Source of the DNA: SSF14 sp046331245
GTDB lineage: Bacteria; Actinomycetota; Acidimicrobiia; Acidimicrobiales; Microtrichaceae
Length of the DNA stretch: 64,000 bases
NCBI GenBank assembly: GCA_046331245.1
Contig: JAXLRH010000003.1
Location: 248,001 to 312,000 of the forward strand
Direction: 5' to 3'
A program made the position numbers and the translations under genes. Every line of letters starts with the position of its first letter. The stretch's first letter is position 1. Below are positions 51,703 to 62,333 of the stretch, one piece after another. The notes beneath the pieces were generated by a model. It saw only the letters and a list, made by a program, of their open reading frames with translations. It was not told where the DNA came from and did not search any database.

Positions 51703-53421
51703 CTAGGTGAAGGAGCCGCCGTCGATCGGATCGGAGCCGGTCGTCGGCGGGGCGGGCGGTGGCTCGGGGGTCGGTGCCCCCGCCGGCGCGGCCAGGAGCG
51801 CCTCGCCGGTCGCCGCGTCGCCCGACCACGCCGGGTCGAGGCGCGGGGCGGTGAGCCGCACCGGGGCGAGGGCCTGGGGCCGGTGCGACCACGGCTCGAT
51901 CTCCCACAGGAGCGCCGGTCGTTCGCCGTGCCAGCGGACGCCGAACGACAGGGAGCCCCAACGGGTGGGGACGCCGTGCGCCTCGATCGGCAGGCCCGCC
52001 TGTGCCGGCCGCCAGCCGTCGAGCAGCACGAGCGAGCCGTTCCGCTCGTGAGCGATCTCGGCGACGGCGTCGCTCACGAACCGGGCGCTGGTCGCGACTG
52101 CCGGGTGGCCCGCGGCGTCGACCCACGCGAGGCGGTCGCCGAGCGATGCCAGCGCCGTCGCCGTGGCGGGCGCGTCGGGGCCGTCGGCCGCGGCGTCGTG
52201 GGGCGCGTCGTCGGCCGCGTCGGGAAGCCCGGCGACAAGGTCGTCGGCGAAGCGGCGGGCATCGGCCGCAGCCTCGGGCTGGCCGAGGTCGACGAGCAGG
52301 CCGTCGACGGCGCGCACCGCGGCCTCGATCGAGCGCTCCCGCCCGCCCAGCGACGAGCGTCGCCGCCGCGAGGACAGCCATCGCAGCGCGTTCGCGACGG
52401 GCCCGACGAGGAGCTCGCCGAACTCGGCGTCGCACCCGCCGTTCCACCAGGCGCCGGCGGCCGCCAGGAGCTGGGCGGTCGCGGCGACGGGGTCGTCGTC
52501 GTCCACCGAGCCGTTGCCGCGCTGCGACTCGACGACGTCGATGAGGTGGCCGGGGGTGTCGACCCGGCCGAGGCGGCCGAGGGCCTCGGCGATCGTGCCG
52601 GCGACGAGCGCGCTGTCGTCGTCGACCCACGGGCCCATCAGCAGGTCGGCAGTGGCAGCAGCGAGCGTCGCGTCCCGGCGGGCGTCGCCGGCATCGATGC
52701 GGGGGTGCTCGGCGCGGTGCGCGGTCCATCCGGCCACGATCCGGTCGGGCGCGGGCACGCGCTCGCGGTCGACGGCGGCGGCGGGTGCGCCGACGGCGAT
52801 CGCCGGATCGGGCGTGAAGACGGCGACGGCGTGCGCCGTGTGCGGCAGCGGCACCATGAGCGCCGCAGCCCCGGCGATGTGATCGGCAGGTGGTTCGGCG
52901 GCGACGTCTCCCCCGGACACGACGTCGGCGAGCGTGTCGAGCGAACCGCCCGTGGCGTAGCCGAGCGCCGGGCGGGTCAGCGACAGGGTGCCCACGCCGG
53001 CGATCGCGAGGCCGTCGACGCTGCTGGTGATCGGCTCGGTCGACTCGACCACCCACGCGAACGCCACCGGCAGCGGCGAGGAGTTCTCCACGTCGAGGAT
53101 CACCGACGGTCGGTCGGCGCCGTCGACCCGGGCGGCGGCGATGCGCCCGACGGCGTCGCCGCTGGGCACCCGCACGAGGCACTCGAGCACCGGCGCGCCG
53201 TCGACGAGCCGGTGGCGCGCCGACGCCTCGTCCGCGGGGCGGTGCCAGCGGTCCTCGGCCCCGATCCACCACGAGATCGTCGTGCGGGACGCGGATCCGG
53301 CTCCTTCGACCACGACCGTGCCGCCACGGCCGCCGGTCGCGATCGGTCCGGCGGCGAGCTCGCCGAGACGCATGCGGTCGGCGCGGTCGGCGACGGACGG
53401 TGTGAGAGCGGAGGCGTTCAT
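51703..53421 (-). CDS. hypothetical protein heading the MoxR operon (helical-hairpin-like)
   Basis: A 572-residue protein without a signal peptide or membrane segment. The N-terminal 200 residues are beta-rich (TTISWWIGAEDRWHRP; VILDVENSSPLPVAFAWVVE). The middle is alanine-rich and helical (ATLAAATADLLMG; AQLLAAAGAWWNGG; SIEAAVRAVDGLLVDL), and the end has SLSFGVRWHGERPALLWEIE. A beta domain plus an alpha/alpha-hairpin region is reminiscent of glycoside-hydrolase-type six-hairpin proteins, but I see no catalytic signature and make no assignment. It starts with TAGCGT upstream and is the first of five co-oriented genes. Confidence 0.7.
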   Translation of the reverse strand: MNASALTPSVADRADRMRLGELAAGPIATGGRGGTVVVEGAGSASRTTISWWIGAEDRWHRPADEASARHRLVDGAPVLECLVRVPSGDAVGRIAAARVDGADRPSVILDVENSSPLPVAFAWVVESTEPITSSVDGLAIAGVGTLSLTRPALGYATGGSLDTLADVVSGGDVAAEPPADHIAGAAALMVPLPHTAHAVAVFTPDPAIAVGAPAAAVDRERVPAPDRIVAGWTAHRAEHPRIDAGDARRDATLAAATADLLMGPWVDDDSALVAGTIAEALGRLGRVDTPGHLIDVVESQRGNGSVDDDDPVAATAQLLAAAGAWWNGGCDAEFGELLVGPVANALRWLSSRRRRSSLGGRERSIEAAVRAVDGLLVDLGQPEAAADARRFADDLVAGLPDAADDAPHDAAADGPDAPATATALASLGDRLAWVDAAGHPAVATSARFVSDAVAEIAHERNGSLVLLDGWRPAQAGLPIEAHGVPTRWGSLSFGVRWHGERPALLWEIEPWSHRPQALAPVRLTAPRLDPAWSGDAATGEALLAAPAGAPTPEPPPAPPTTGSDPIDGGSFT

Positions 53422-53430
53422 CGGGCGCTC

Positions 53431-53436
53431 ACGCTA
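53431..53436 (-). promoter_or_regulatory. TAGCGT -10 element, leaderless promoter of the five-gene MoxR operon
   Basis: On the minus strand TAGCGT lies 9 bases before the ATG at 53421. Confidence 0.5.
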
Positions 53437-53545
53437 CCCGTGCCCGATCGGCGGCTCACACGTCCCCGTGTCCCCGGCCCGGAACCGAGCAACGTTCGGT
53501 GGGTGAGCACTTGCGCACACCGTGTCAAGGGACCAAGGTCACTGC

Positions 53546-54055
53546 ATGCAGAGTCCACCCGAGGCGGGTTGGTGGATGGCATCCGACGGCGAGTGGTACC
53601 CGCCCGAGGAGCATCCGACCCACCGGTTGCACCCGTCGCTGCCGGCGGAGACCCCGAGCGGGTTCAAGCGCGCCCAGGTGGTGCACCCGATCCATCAGCG
53701 TCCGGGGGCCGGCGACTTCACCGTGAAGGCGGCGCCCACCGGCTCGGAGACCCTGCGCAAGCTCGCGCCCGCGCTGGGCGTGCTCCTCATCGTCGTGGCC
53801 CTCGGCCTCGGCCTGTGGATGTTCACGCAGCGCTCGGAGCCGTCCGACTCGCTGCGGCGCCTCTCCGCGACGGAGTGCGCGTCGGAGAAGACCGACCTGG
53901 CCACCGCCATGCTGCGCTACAAGGCGAAGTACCTCACCGACCCGCCCACCGAGGCGTCGCTGGTTCCGGAGTTCCTCGCCGCCCCGATCGACGGCTGGGA
54001 TCTCGTCGCCGGCGGAGGGAGCGTGACGCTCACCCCCACCGGCGACTGCCGATGA
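53546..54055 (+). CDS. small membrane protein with WWMASDGEWYPPE N-terminus
   Basis: A 169-residue protein. The start PPEAGWWMASDGEWYPPEEHP is a short aromatic/acidic motif that I associate with many Acidimicrobiia proteins, and its function is unknown. One membrane segment (LAPALGVLLIVVALGLGLWMF) near residue 85 is followed by an external domain of about 60 residues with LSATECASEKTDLATAMLRYKAKYLTDPP, resembling the end of pilin-like or type II pseudopilin-type proteins. The ATG at 53546 is preferred to a GTG at 53522. It is divergent from the MoxR operon. Confidence 0.65.
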   Translation: MQSPPEAGWWMASDGEWYPPEEHPTHRLHPSLPAETPSGFKRAQVVHPIHQRPGAGDFTVKAAPTGSETLRKLAPALGVLLIVVALGLGLWMFTQRSEPSDSLRRLSATECASEKTDLATAMLRYKAKYLTDPPTEASLVPEFLAAPIDGWDLVAGGGSVTLTPTGDCR

Positions 54056-54088
54056 TCTGCGCTACCAGATCCTGACGGGGCTCACGCC

Positions 54089-56260
<2,172 letters not shown>

Positions 56261-56389
56261 GTTGCTGACTCCTGGTCTTGGTACGGGCGCGAACCTAGGA
56301 GACGATTGTGTCGGGCATGTTTCGGGGCCGAGAACGGCCGACGATGGTCCGCGATGCCCGCCCGCCCCGGGCAGGGTAGGAATGAAGGG

Positions 56390-57661
56390 ATGTTCGGAGG
56401 TGACGTGACGAGTCCGACGACGACGAGCCCGCTGGGCACCGCCATGTTGGCGGCGGTCAGCGGGGCGGGTGGCGCCGCGCTCGCGCTCATCGGCGTGCTC
56501 GTGGTGGCGCTGGTGGTGCTCCTGTGGCGGCGCCGCGCCACGACCGGCGGCCGCCGCACCGTGTCCGACGCACCCGGGGTCGTCGGCGAGAACGACGCGG
56601 TCGGCGACGCGTCTGCGGCCGACGTCCTGACGTCGTCGGCCTCCGAACCGCGTGCCCGGGCCTCCGCGTCGAGCCACCGCGGCCATCTTCGGGAGCGCTC
56701 GCCGGAGCCGAACTCCGATCCCCGCCTGGTGCGCGCTGCCGCTGCTGCGGAGCGCTCCCTCGGCCTCTTGCGGTCGTTCCGTGCCTCGTCGGCGCACCCG
56801 ATGTCCCGCTCGCTGGCGATCGCGATCGAGGCCGCGGCGAGCGGTTGGCTGAGCGATCCGACGGTCACTCCGGACGACGTGACCCGCCTCCTCGGCGTCG
56901 ACGACGCTCCTCCCCGCCCGATCTGCACCAGTGTGGCCACGGCGCTCGCTGAGCTGTGCGAGCACGAGGAGGCGCCGCTCGGCCGACTCGTCACCACCGT
57001 TCTGAGCCACGTCGAGGGCGCGTCGCCGTCGGCGCTGGCCGCTGCCGCGCACGACGAGCGCTCCAGTCCCCGAGGGCTGCTCGCCGAGGCCGCGAGCGTC
57101 GTGGCACTGGCCGCCGAGCCGTTGCTCGCCCCGAACGGGTGGCTCGTCGGCCGGGCGCTGATGTCGGCGTGGCCCGTGCGCTCGTGGCGGCTCGACTCGG
57201 TGCCGCTCGTCGTGAGCCCGTCCTACGCCCTCCTCCACGACGACGTCGCCGACCGCTCCCACGATGCGGCCATGGGCGAGGTGCTGTCGATCGTGGAGGA
57301 CGCGTCGCTGCGCATGCTCCGCTCCGAGCAGGACCTGTCGGCACTGCAGCGCACCTACCTCGACGCCCTCAACGACGATCCGGCGTTCCCGGGAGGCGAC
57401 GCGTCGCACGAGCGGCTGGTGCATGCGCTGTTTGCCGATCCGGTGACGTCGATCGAGGCCGTCGGCGCCGCGCTGGAGCCGGACCGCACGTCCGGCCACG
57501 CAGCCGCCCGCAGGGCGATCGACGCGATGGTGGAGCGCGGCTGGCTCCGCCCGACCGACGGCGGCGACCGGTGGGTCGCGGACGGCGTCATCGCCACCGC
57601 GACACGGCCGTTCGCCCCCGACGCGACGCCGGGCCGGCCCGCCGGGGGCACGGACACCTGA
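56390..57661 (+). CDS. hypothetical membrane-anchored protein
   Basis: A 423-residue protein. A hydrophobic segment (AALALIGVLVVALVVLLW, about 27-48) is followed by RRR and a Ser/Ala-rich tether to about residue 95, suggesting an N-terminal anchor with the rest in the cytosol. The main domain from about residue 100 to 395 is helical and alanine-rich. The C-terminus is Pro-rich. No motif is familiar to me. It has TAGGAA 7 bases upstream of the ATG. It is divergent from the glutamine synthetase gene and is followed by the response regulator at 49 bases. Confidence 0.65.
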   Translation: MFGGDVTSPTTTSPLGTAMLAAVSGAGGAALALIGVLVVALVVLLWRRRATTGGRRTVSDAPGVVGENDAVGDASAADVLTSSASEPRARASASSHRGHLRERSPEPNSDPRLVRAAAAAERSLGLLRSFRASSAHPMSRSLAIAIEAAASGWLSDPTVTPDDVTRLLGVDDAPPRPICTSVATALAELCEHEEAPLGRLVTTVLSHVEGASPSALAAAAHDERSSPRGLLAEAASVVALAAEPLLAPNGWLVGRALMSAWPVRSWRLDSVPLVVSPSYALLHDDVADRSHDAAMGEVLSIVEDASLRMLRSEQDLSALQRTYLDALNDDPAFPGGDASHERLVHALFADPVTSIEAVGAALEPDRTSGHAAARRAIDAMVERGWLRPTDGGDRWVADGVIATATRPFAPDATPGRPAGGTDT

Positions 57662-57710
57662 ACGGGGGGTCGCGCTACAGGAATCGCGCCGATCCGCCGA
57701 CACCACGTCC

Positions 57711-58421
57711 ATGACGACGCTTCCGAACACCGTTCGGGTGGTGGTGGCCGACCACCGGCCGATGGTGCGCGCCGCGTTCGCCGCGCTGCTGGGCGCCGAG
57801 CCGGGCATCACGGTCGTGGGCGAGGCCGACACGGGTGCGGCGGCGATCCACGTGGGCCTCGCCACCCACCCCGACGTGGTGCTCATGGACGTGGGGCTGC
57901 CGGTGGTGGACGGGGTGTCGGCCACACGGCAGCTGCTGGCGGCGTGCGGGAGCGCCGGGGCGGGCCCGCTCCCCCGGGTCCTCATGGTGACGCCGTCGAT
58001 CGGCGACGAGTACGTCTACGAGGGGGTGTGCGCCGGGGCGTGCGGCTTCGTCCCCGCCGACGCCCGGCCCGCCGAGCTCGTGAGCGCCGTGCGGCGGGCG
58101 CTCGTCGACGACGCGTTGGTGGGCGACCGCGAGCTGGTCCGCCTGGTCGCCGAGTTCACCCTGCCGCACGAGGCCGACGCGGCGACGGCCCGGCGGGACC
58201 TGCTCGACGAGCACCAGCAGCGCCTCGTCACGGCCGTCGCGAGCGGCTACCGCGACGACGAGATCGCGCGGCATCTCCAGCTCGACGCCGTGGACGTCGA
58301 GGCGCAGCTCGCCGACGTGCGGGCCCGCATCGGCGAACCCGACCGCACCAGGGTGGTGCTCTTCGCGTTCCGGAGCGGTCTCGCCCGTCGCGTTCGGCCC
58401 GAGCCCGCCACCGCCGACTGA
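57711..58421 (+). CDS. atypical NarL/LuxR-type response regulator
   Basis: A 236-residue protein with a receiver domain (about 8-125) and a LuxR-like C-terminal region. The phospho-acceptor is Asp60 in VVLMDVGLP and the switch Thr is in LMVTP. Only one acidic residue (Asp14 in VVADHRP) occupies the metal pocket, and the conserved Lys of GFLLKD-type motifs is Ala116 in GFVPAD. The C-terminal part (TAVASGYRDDEIARHLQL) retains LuxR spacing, but the recognition-helix sequence is altered. No partner kinase lies next to it. It may respond without phosphorylation or bind DNA weakly. ATG at 57711. Confidence 0.8.
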   Translation: MTTLPNTVRVVVADHRPMVRAAFAALLGAEPGITVVGEADTGAAAIHVGLATHPDVVLMDVGLPVVDGVSATRQLLAACGSAGAGPLPRVLMVTPSIGDEYVYEGVCAGACGFVPADARPAELVSAVRRALVDDALVGDRELVRLVAEFTLPHEADAATARRDLLDEHQQRLVTAVASGYRDDEIARHLQLDAVDVEAQLADVRARIGEPDRTRVVLFAFRSGLARRVRPEPATAD

Positions 58422-58434
58422 GCCCGCCGGTCAG

Positions 58435-58478
58435 CCCGGCCTGGGCGGTGGAGTCGGCCCGGCCTGGGCGGTGGGGTC
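58435..58478. repeat. 21-base direct repeat between convergent genes
   Basis: CCCGGCCTGGGCGGTGGAGTC at 58435-58455 is repeated with one mismatch at 58458-58478, 23 bases apart, between the response regulator and the aldo/keto reductase. Confidence 0.7.
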
Positions 58479-59343
58479 AGGCGAGGGCGGACAGCGCGGC
58501 GACGTCCTCGTCGCTCAGCTCGACGGTCGCCGCCGCGAGGTTCTCCTCGAGGTGCGCCACCGACGAGGTGCCCGGGATCGGGAGCACCTGCGGCGCCCGG
58601 CGGAGGAGCCAGGCCAGCGCGAGCTGGGCCGGGGTGGCGCCGGTGCGGTGGGCGATGGCGTCGAGGGCGCTGCCGGGGCGGGCGAGCTCGCCGGTGGCCA
58701 TCGGGAACCACGGGATGAAGCCGAGGTCGTGGGTCTCGCAGTAGCCCAGCACCTCCTCGGCGTCGCGGGCGGCGACGTTGTACAGGTTCTGCACGGTCGC
58801 GATGGTGCCGAACGCCGACGCCGCCTCGATCTGCGCCACCGACACCTCCGACAGGCCGATGTGGCGGATCTTGCCCTCGGCCTGCAGGTCGGTGAGCACG
58901 CCGATCTGGTCCTCGAGCGCGACCAGCGGGTCGATGCGGTGGAGCTGGAAGAGGTCGATGCGGTCGAGTCGGAGCCGGCGCAGGCTCATCTCCGCCTCCT
59001 GGCGGAGGTACTCGGGGCGGCCGACCGGATGCCACTTGCCGGGCCCGGTGCGCACGAGGCCGGCCTTGGTGGCGATCACCAGGTCGTCGGCGTACGGGTG
59101 GAGCGCCTCGGCGATCAGCTCCTCGCTCACGTAGGGGCCGTACGAGTCGGCGGTGTCGATGAAGTTCACGCCGAGCTCGACGGCGCGGCGCAGCACGCGG
59201 ATCGCCTCGTCGGGGTCGGCGGGCGGACCCCACACGCCGGGGCCGGTGATCTGCATGGCGCCGTAGCCGAGGCGCACGACGGGCAGGTCGCCGCCGATCG
59301 AGAAGGTTCCACTGGCGAGTGCGGGCGTGTCGGGGTCGGTCAT
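58477..59343 (-). CDS. aldo/keto reductase
   Basis: A 288-residue NADPH-dependent oxidoreductase of the AKR superfamily. The barrel begins VRLGYGAMQI. The catalytic tetrad is visible: NFIDTADSYG (Asp and Tyr), IATKAGLVR (Lys) and LFQLHRIDP (His). The C-terminal cofactor loop is LPIPGTSSVAHLEENL. It is cytosolic; substrate range is usually broad. I take the ATG at 59343 because it lies directly before the family N-terminus; a longer frame would overlap the glutathione peroxidase gene. It is divergent from that gene. Confidence 0.9.
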   Translation of the reverse strand: MTDPDTPALASGTFSIGGDLPVVRLGYGAMQITGPGVWGPPADPDEAIRVLRRAVELGVNFIDTADSYGPYVSEELIAEALHPYADDLVIATKAGLVRTGPGKWHPVGRPEYLRQEAEMSLRRLRLDRIDLFQLHRIDPLVALEDQIGVLTDLQAEGKIRHIGLSEVSVAQIEAASAFGTIATVQNLYNVAARDAEEVLGYCETHDLGFIPWFPMATGELARPGSALDAIAHRTGATPAQLALAWLLRRAPQVLPIPGTSSVAHLEENLAAATVELSDEDVAALSALA

Positions 59344-59425
59344 GGTGGAATGCAACGGGCGCGTCACCCGTTGTCTTCCCCGAATCCCCCGCCCTGTCCC
59401 CCCACGCACCCCCACAGGAGCCCCC

Positions 59426-59920
59426 GTGGCCAGCATCTACGAGTTCGAAGCGACCACCATCGACGGCGACGTGAAGCCGCTCGCCGACTACCAGGGCAAG
59501 GTCCTGCTCGTCACGAACGTCGCGTCCAAGTGCGGCTTCACGCCGCAGTACGAGGGGCTGGAGAAGCTGTACGACACCTACGCCGATCAGGGCCTCGAGG
59601 TGCTGGGCTTCCCGTGCGACCAGTTCGGCCACCAGGAGCCGGGCTCCGAGGAGGAGATCGCGGAGTTCTGCACGCTCAACTACGGCGTGCGGTTCCCGAT
59701 GTTCGCCAAGATCGACGTGAACGGCCCTGACGCCCACCCCCTCTACAAGTGGTTGAAGGCCCAGAAGTCGGGGCTGCTCGGCGGCAAGATCAAGTGGAAC
59801 TTCACCAAGTTCCTCGTGTCGGCGGACGGCAAGGTGCTCAAGCGCTACGCGTCGACGACGAAGCCCGAGGCCATCGAGGACGACATCAAGGAGGCGCTGG
59901 CCGCGCGGCCGAGCGTCTGA
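59426..59920 (+). CDS. glutathione peroxidase / thiol peroxidase (BtuE-like)
   Basis: A 164-residue thioredoxin-fold peroxidase. The catalytic region is VASKCGFTPQYEGLEKLY, followed by FPCDQFGHQEPGS (Gln) and IKWNFTKFLVS (Trp and Asn), completing the usual set. The catalytic residue is cysteine. The additional Cys in FPCDQFG is the likely resolving site, so it probably works with thioredoxin instead of glutathione. GTG start with CAGGAG five bases upstream. It is divergent from the aldo/keto reductase. Confidence 0.93.
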   Translation: MASIYEFEATTIDGDVKPLADYQGKVLLVTNVASKCGFTPQYEGLEKLYDTYADQGLEVLGFPCDQFGHQEPGSEEEIAEFCTLNYGVRFPMFAKIDVNGPDAHPLYKWLKAQKSGLLGGKIKWNFTKFLVSADGKVLKRYASTTKPEAIEDDIKEALAARPSV

Positions 59921-59929
59921 CCCGTCTGG

Positions 59930-61066
59930 TCAGCCACCGGTCGGCGGTGCCGACTCCGGAGGAACCGTGGCCGGCGCGCCGGTGTCCTGCGGAGCGGTCT
60001 CGGGAACGACCGGCGCCGCGATCGTGGTGGTCGTCGCCAGCTGCGGAGCGCCGAGCAGGTAGTCGACGAGGCCGTCCCCACCGATGTCGGCGCTGAGGTC
60101 GGCGTGGTCCGGGGTCCTGCCCAGGAACCGGAAGAGCGCGCGTGCGAGCGCCCGGGCGATCGCCATGTACGACACCGGGTTCGAGAGCATGGCCGCGTCG
60201 GTGGCGTTCCGCAGGTTCCCCAGTTCGGCGAGGATCGACGGACGGTTGGCCTGGTTGAGGTTGGCGAGGTCGTCGCGCTCCTGGACGCCGTCGGTGCCGA
60301 CGTAGTTGGCGGGCCGTCCGCCGATGAAGCGCAGCTCGTCGCGCACGAGCCGGGCGAGCCGCCCCGACGCCGCGACCTGTGCCGGGTCGAGCGTGGGCTT
60401 CGCCGCGGGGAAGATGATGTGGAAGCCCGAGCCGGACTCGCTGCCGTCCGCGTGGATCGACACGAGCGCCGTCGCGTTGGCGTCGCGGGCGATGATGCCC
60501 CGCTCGTCCGCGCACGGGCCGAATCCCTTGAGGTCGGTGTGGGTGAGGATCACCTCGGCGCCGTTCGCCCGCAGGATCGTGGCGAGCCGCGTGCCGATCT
60601 CCCAGTTGATGACCATCTCGTCGAGCCCGGCGTTGGTGGCGGCGCCGGCTGTGTTGCAGATCGGTCCGTCGCCGGCGAGGCTGCCGGCCCGCCGCACGTC
60701 GGAGTACTTGGCGTTGAGGCCGTTGTGTCCGGGATCGACGACGATCACCGTCCCGAGGAGCTGGCCCGGGCCCGTGGGCGCGAGGCGTACCGGTGCGGCC
60801 CGAGGCGGCATCGTGGTGGTGGGTCCGCCGGTGGTGGCCGGCACGTCGAGCGTGGTGTTGGGGTCCGTCCCCGTCCCGGACGCCGGCGCCGCCGTGGCGG
60901 GCCCGCGGCCGACGCTGGTCGGCAAGGCGCCGGTCGAGTTGCCGGTCGCCCCGCCGCCGACCGAGCCGGCGATGCCCGCCGTCGTCGCAGCCACCGTCAC
61001 GATGGCGAGGACCAGCCAGCGACGCGGCGAGGCGGCGAGCTCCGCGACGCGTCGGCCGAGGCTCAT
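59930..61066 (-). CDS. N-acetylmuramoyl-L-alanine amidase (Amidase_3)
   Basis: A 378-residue cell-wall hydrolase. A membrane/signal anchor (WLVLAIVTVAATTAGIAG) is followed by a Thr/Pro/Gly tether to about residue 100 and the Amidase_3 domain. Zinc ligands are His114 (DPGHNG), Glu156 (NWEIGTRLA) and His205 (VSIHADGS); the catalytic Glu281 is in ILAELGN. It cleaves the bond between muramic acid and the peptide stem outside the membrane. The tail after about residue 345 is Pro/Thr-rich. It follows the DinB-family gene by five bases. Confidence 0.92.
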   Translation of the reverse strand: MSLGRRVAELAASPRRWLVLAIVTVAATTAGIAGSVGGGATGNSTGALPTSVGRGPATAAPASGTGTDPNTTLDVPATTGGPTTTMPPRAAPVRLAPTGPGQLLGTVIVVDPGHNGLNAKYSDVRRAGSLAGDGPICNTAGAATNAGLDEMVINWEIGTRLATILRANGAEVILTHTDLKGFGPCADERGIIARDANATALVSIHADGSESGSGFHIIFPAAKPTLDPAQVAASGRLARLVRDELRFIGGRPANYVGTDGVQERDDLANLNQANRPSILAELGNLRNATDAAMLSNPVSYMAIARALARALFRFLGRTPDHADLSADIGGDGLVDYLLGAPQLATTTTIAAPVVPETAPQDTGAPATVPPESAPPTGG

Positions 61067-61071
61067 CGCGC

Positions 61072-61713
61072 TCAGATGCGGTGGGCCAGGACGTCGGCGC
61101 CCGAGCCCTCGAGGTCGTCGAGGTAGGCACGGCGACCGAGGATCGCGCCGCAGAGCGACAGCGCCGGCCCCCGCACGACGGCGTTCCCGCTGCCGCACCG
61201 CAGCGAGACGTCGGTGGCGTCGAACGACAGGCCCTCGATGCGGCGTGCCGGGAAGAACCCGCGGGCCCGGCCCTTCGACAGCCAGTCGAGCACCACGGCC
61301 AGCGCCGCAGGGTCGACCGCCGCGGCTCGTCCGAGCGGACGCAGCATGTCGGCGCCGTGGACGATCGCATCGGTCAGCGGCGCCTCCGGCCCGGCCCCGG
61401 GCGGAGTGAACCGGTGCTCGGCGTTGGCGCGGAGCCCGGCGATGCAGGCGGCGGGTGACATCCGGGCCGCGAGATCACGCGACATCTGCCCGTTGGCAGC
61501 GGCGAAGTTGCCGCGCTTGGACAGCATCGCCTTCCCGATGTCGGTGAGCTTGAGCGCCCACGGCGCGTTGAGGTGCGCCGCGACGTCGTGCACGGTCCAG
61601 CCCTCGCAGAGCGACGGCTGCTCCCACTCGGCGTCGCCGAGCTCCTCGAGCGCGTCGGCGAGCCGTCGCCGTTCGGCGGCGATCAGCGAGAACGTCGCGC
61701 GGTCGGTCGTCAT
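61072..61713 (-). CDS. DinB-like / maleylpyruvate isomerase family protein
   Basis: A 213-residue cytosolic four-helix protein of the mycothiol-dependent maleylpyruvate isomerase N-terminal family. Landmarks are LIAAERRRLADALEEL and PSLCEGWTVHDVAAHLNAPW, with the GWTVHDVAAHL helix that carries the metal-ligand His, and a later ATDAIVHGADML-type helix (LTDAIVHGADMLRP) with another His. The name is a family label; the true substrate is unknown. ATG at 61713 follows TAGCCT by 7 bases. It is upstream of the amidase gene, separated by five bases. Confidence 0.8.
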   Translation of the reverse strand: MTTDRATFSLIAAERRRLADALEELGDAEWEQPSLCEGWTVHDVAAHLNAPWALKLTDIGKAMLSKRGNFAAANGQMSRDLAARMSPAACIAGLRANAEHRFTPPGAGPEAPLTDAIVHGADMLRPLGRAAAVDPAALAVVLDWLSKGRARGFFPARRIEGLSFDATDVSLRCGSGNAVVRGPALSLCGAILGRRAYLDDLEGSGADVLAHRI

Positions 61714-61720
61714 GGCGCAG

Positions 61721-61726
61721 AGGCTA
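61721..61726 (-). promoter_or_regulatory. TAGCCT -10 element, leaderless promoter of the DinB-family gene
   Basis: On the minus strand TAGCCT lies 7 bases before the ATG at 61713. Confidence 0.5.
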
Positions 61727-61754
61727 CTGGCGGGTCGGGCCCGGATCGGCGACG

Positions 61755-62324
61755 ATGGCGCCGATGCCGAAGCGTGTGACACCCATGGTCGGGCTGCTGC
61801 GCGGCGTCAACGTGGGGGGCCGCAACAAGCTGCCGATGGCCGACCTGCGCCGCATCGCGGCGGGCTGTGGGTTCGGGGACGTGAGCACCTACGTGCAGAG
61901 CGGCAACGTGGTCTTCACGGCGCCCGAGGGCGACACCGACGCCGCCGCGGCGACCCTCGCTGCAGCCATCACCGCCGACACGGGCATCTCGCCGGCCGTC
62001 ACCGTGCGGACGGCGGCGGAGCTCGCGGCGATCGTCGCGGCGAACCCCTACGTCGACCGCACCGACGACCCGACACGCCTGCACGTCATCTTCACCGTCG
62101 GCGGTGCGGTGCCCGACCTCGGCTGGTACTCGCCCGACGACTACGCCCCCGAGGAGGTGGCCGTCGTCGACGGCGAGACCTACCTCTTCCTGCCCGACGG
62201 CATCGGCCGGTCCAAGCTCGCGGCCGACGTGACCCGTCGCTCCGCGAAGACCGGTGGCGGCACGGCGAGGAACTGGCGATCGGTCCTCACACTCGCGGAC
62301 ATGTCGGCGGCCCTCAGCGCTTAG
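61755..62324 (+). CDS. DUF1697 protein
   Basis: A 189-residue cytosolic protein with DUF1697 landmarks: VGLLRGVNVGGRNKLPMADLRRI near the start, TYVQSGNVVFTAPEGD and the late LTRRSAKTGGGTARNWRSVL-type segment (SAKTGGGTARNWR). The function of this family is unknown. Starts at 61755 or 61764 are both possible. The stop codon TAG (62322-62324) is also the beginning of the P450 -10 element. Confidence 0.88.
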   Translation: MAPMPKRVTPMVGLLRGVNVGGRNKLPMADLRRIAAGCGFGDVSTYVQSGNVVFTAPEGDTDAAAATLAAAITADTGISPAVTVRTAAELAAIVAANPYVDRTDDPTRLHVIFTVGGAVPDLGWYSPDDYAPEEVAVVDGETYLFLPDGIGRSKLAADVTRRSAKTGGGTARNWRSVLTLADMSAALSA

Positions 62325-62327
62325 TCT
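62322..62327 (+). promoter_or_regulatory. TAGTCT -10 element, overlapping the DUF1697 stop codon
   Basis: TAGTCT lies 6 bases before the ATG at 62334. Its first three bases are the stop codon of the upstream gene. Confidence 0.5.
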
Positions 62328-62333
62328 CGGTCC

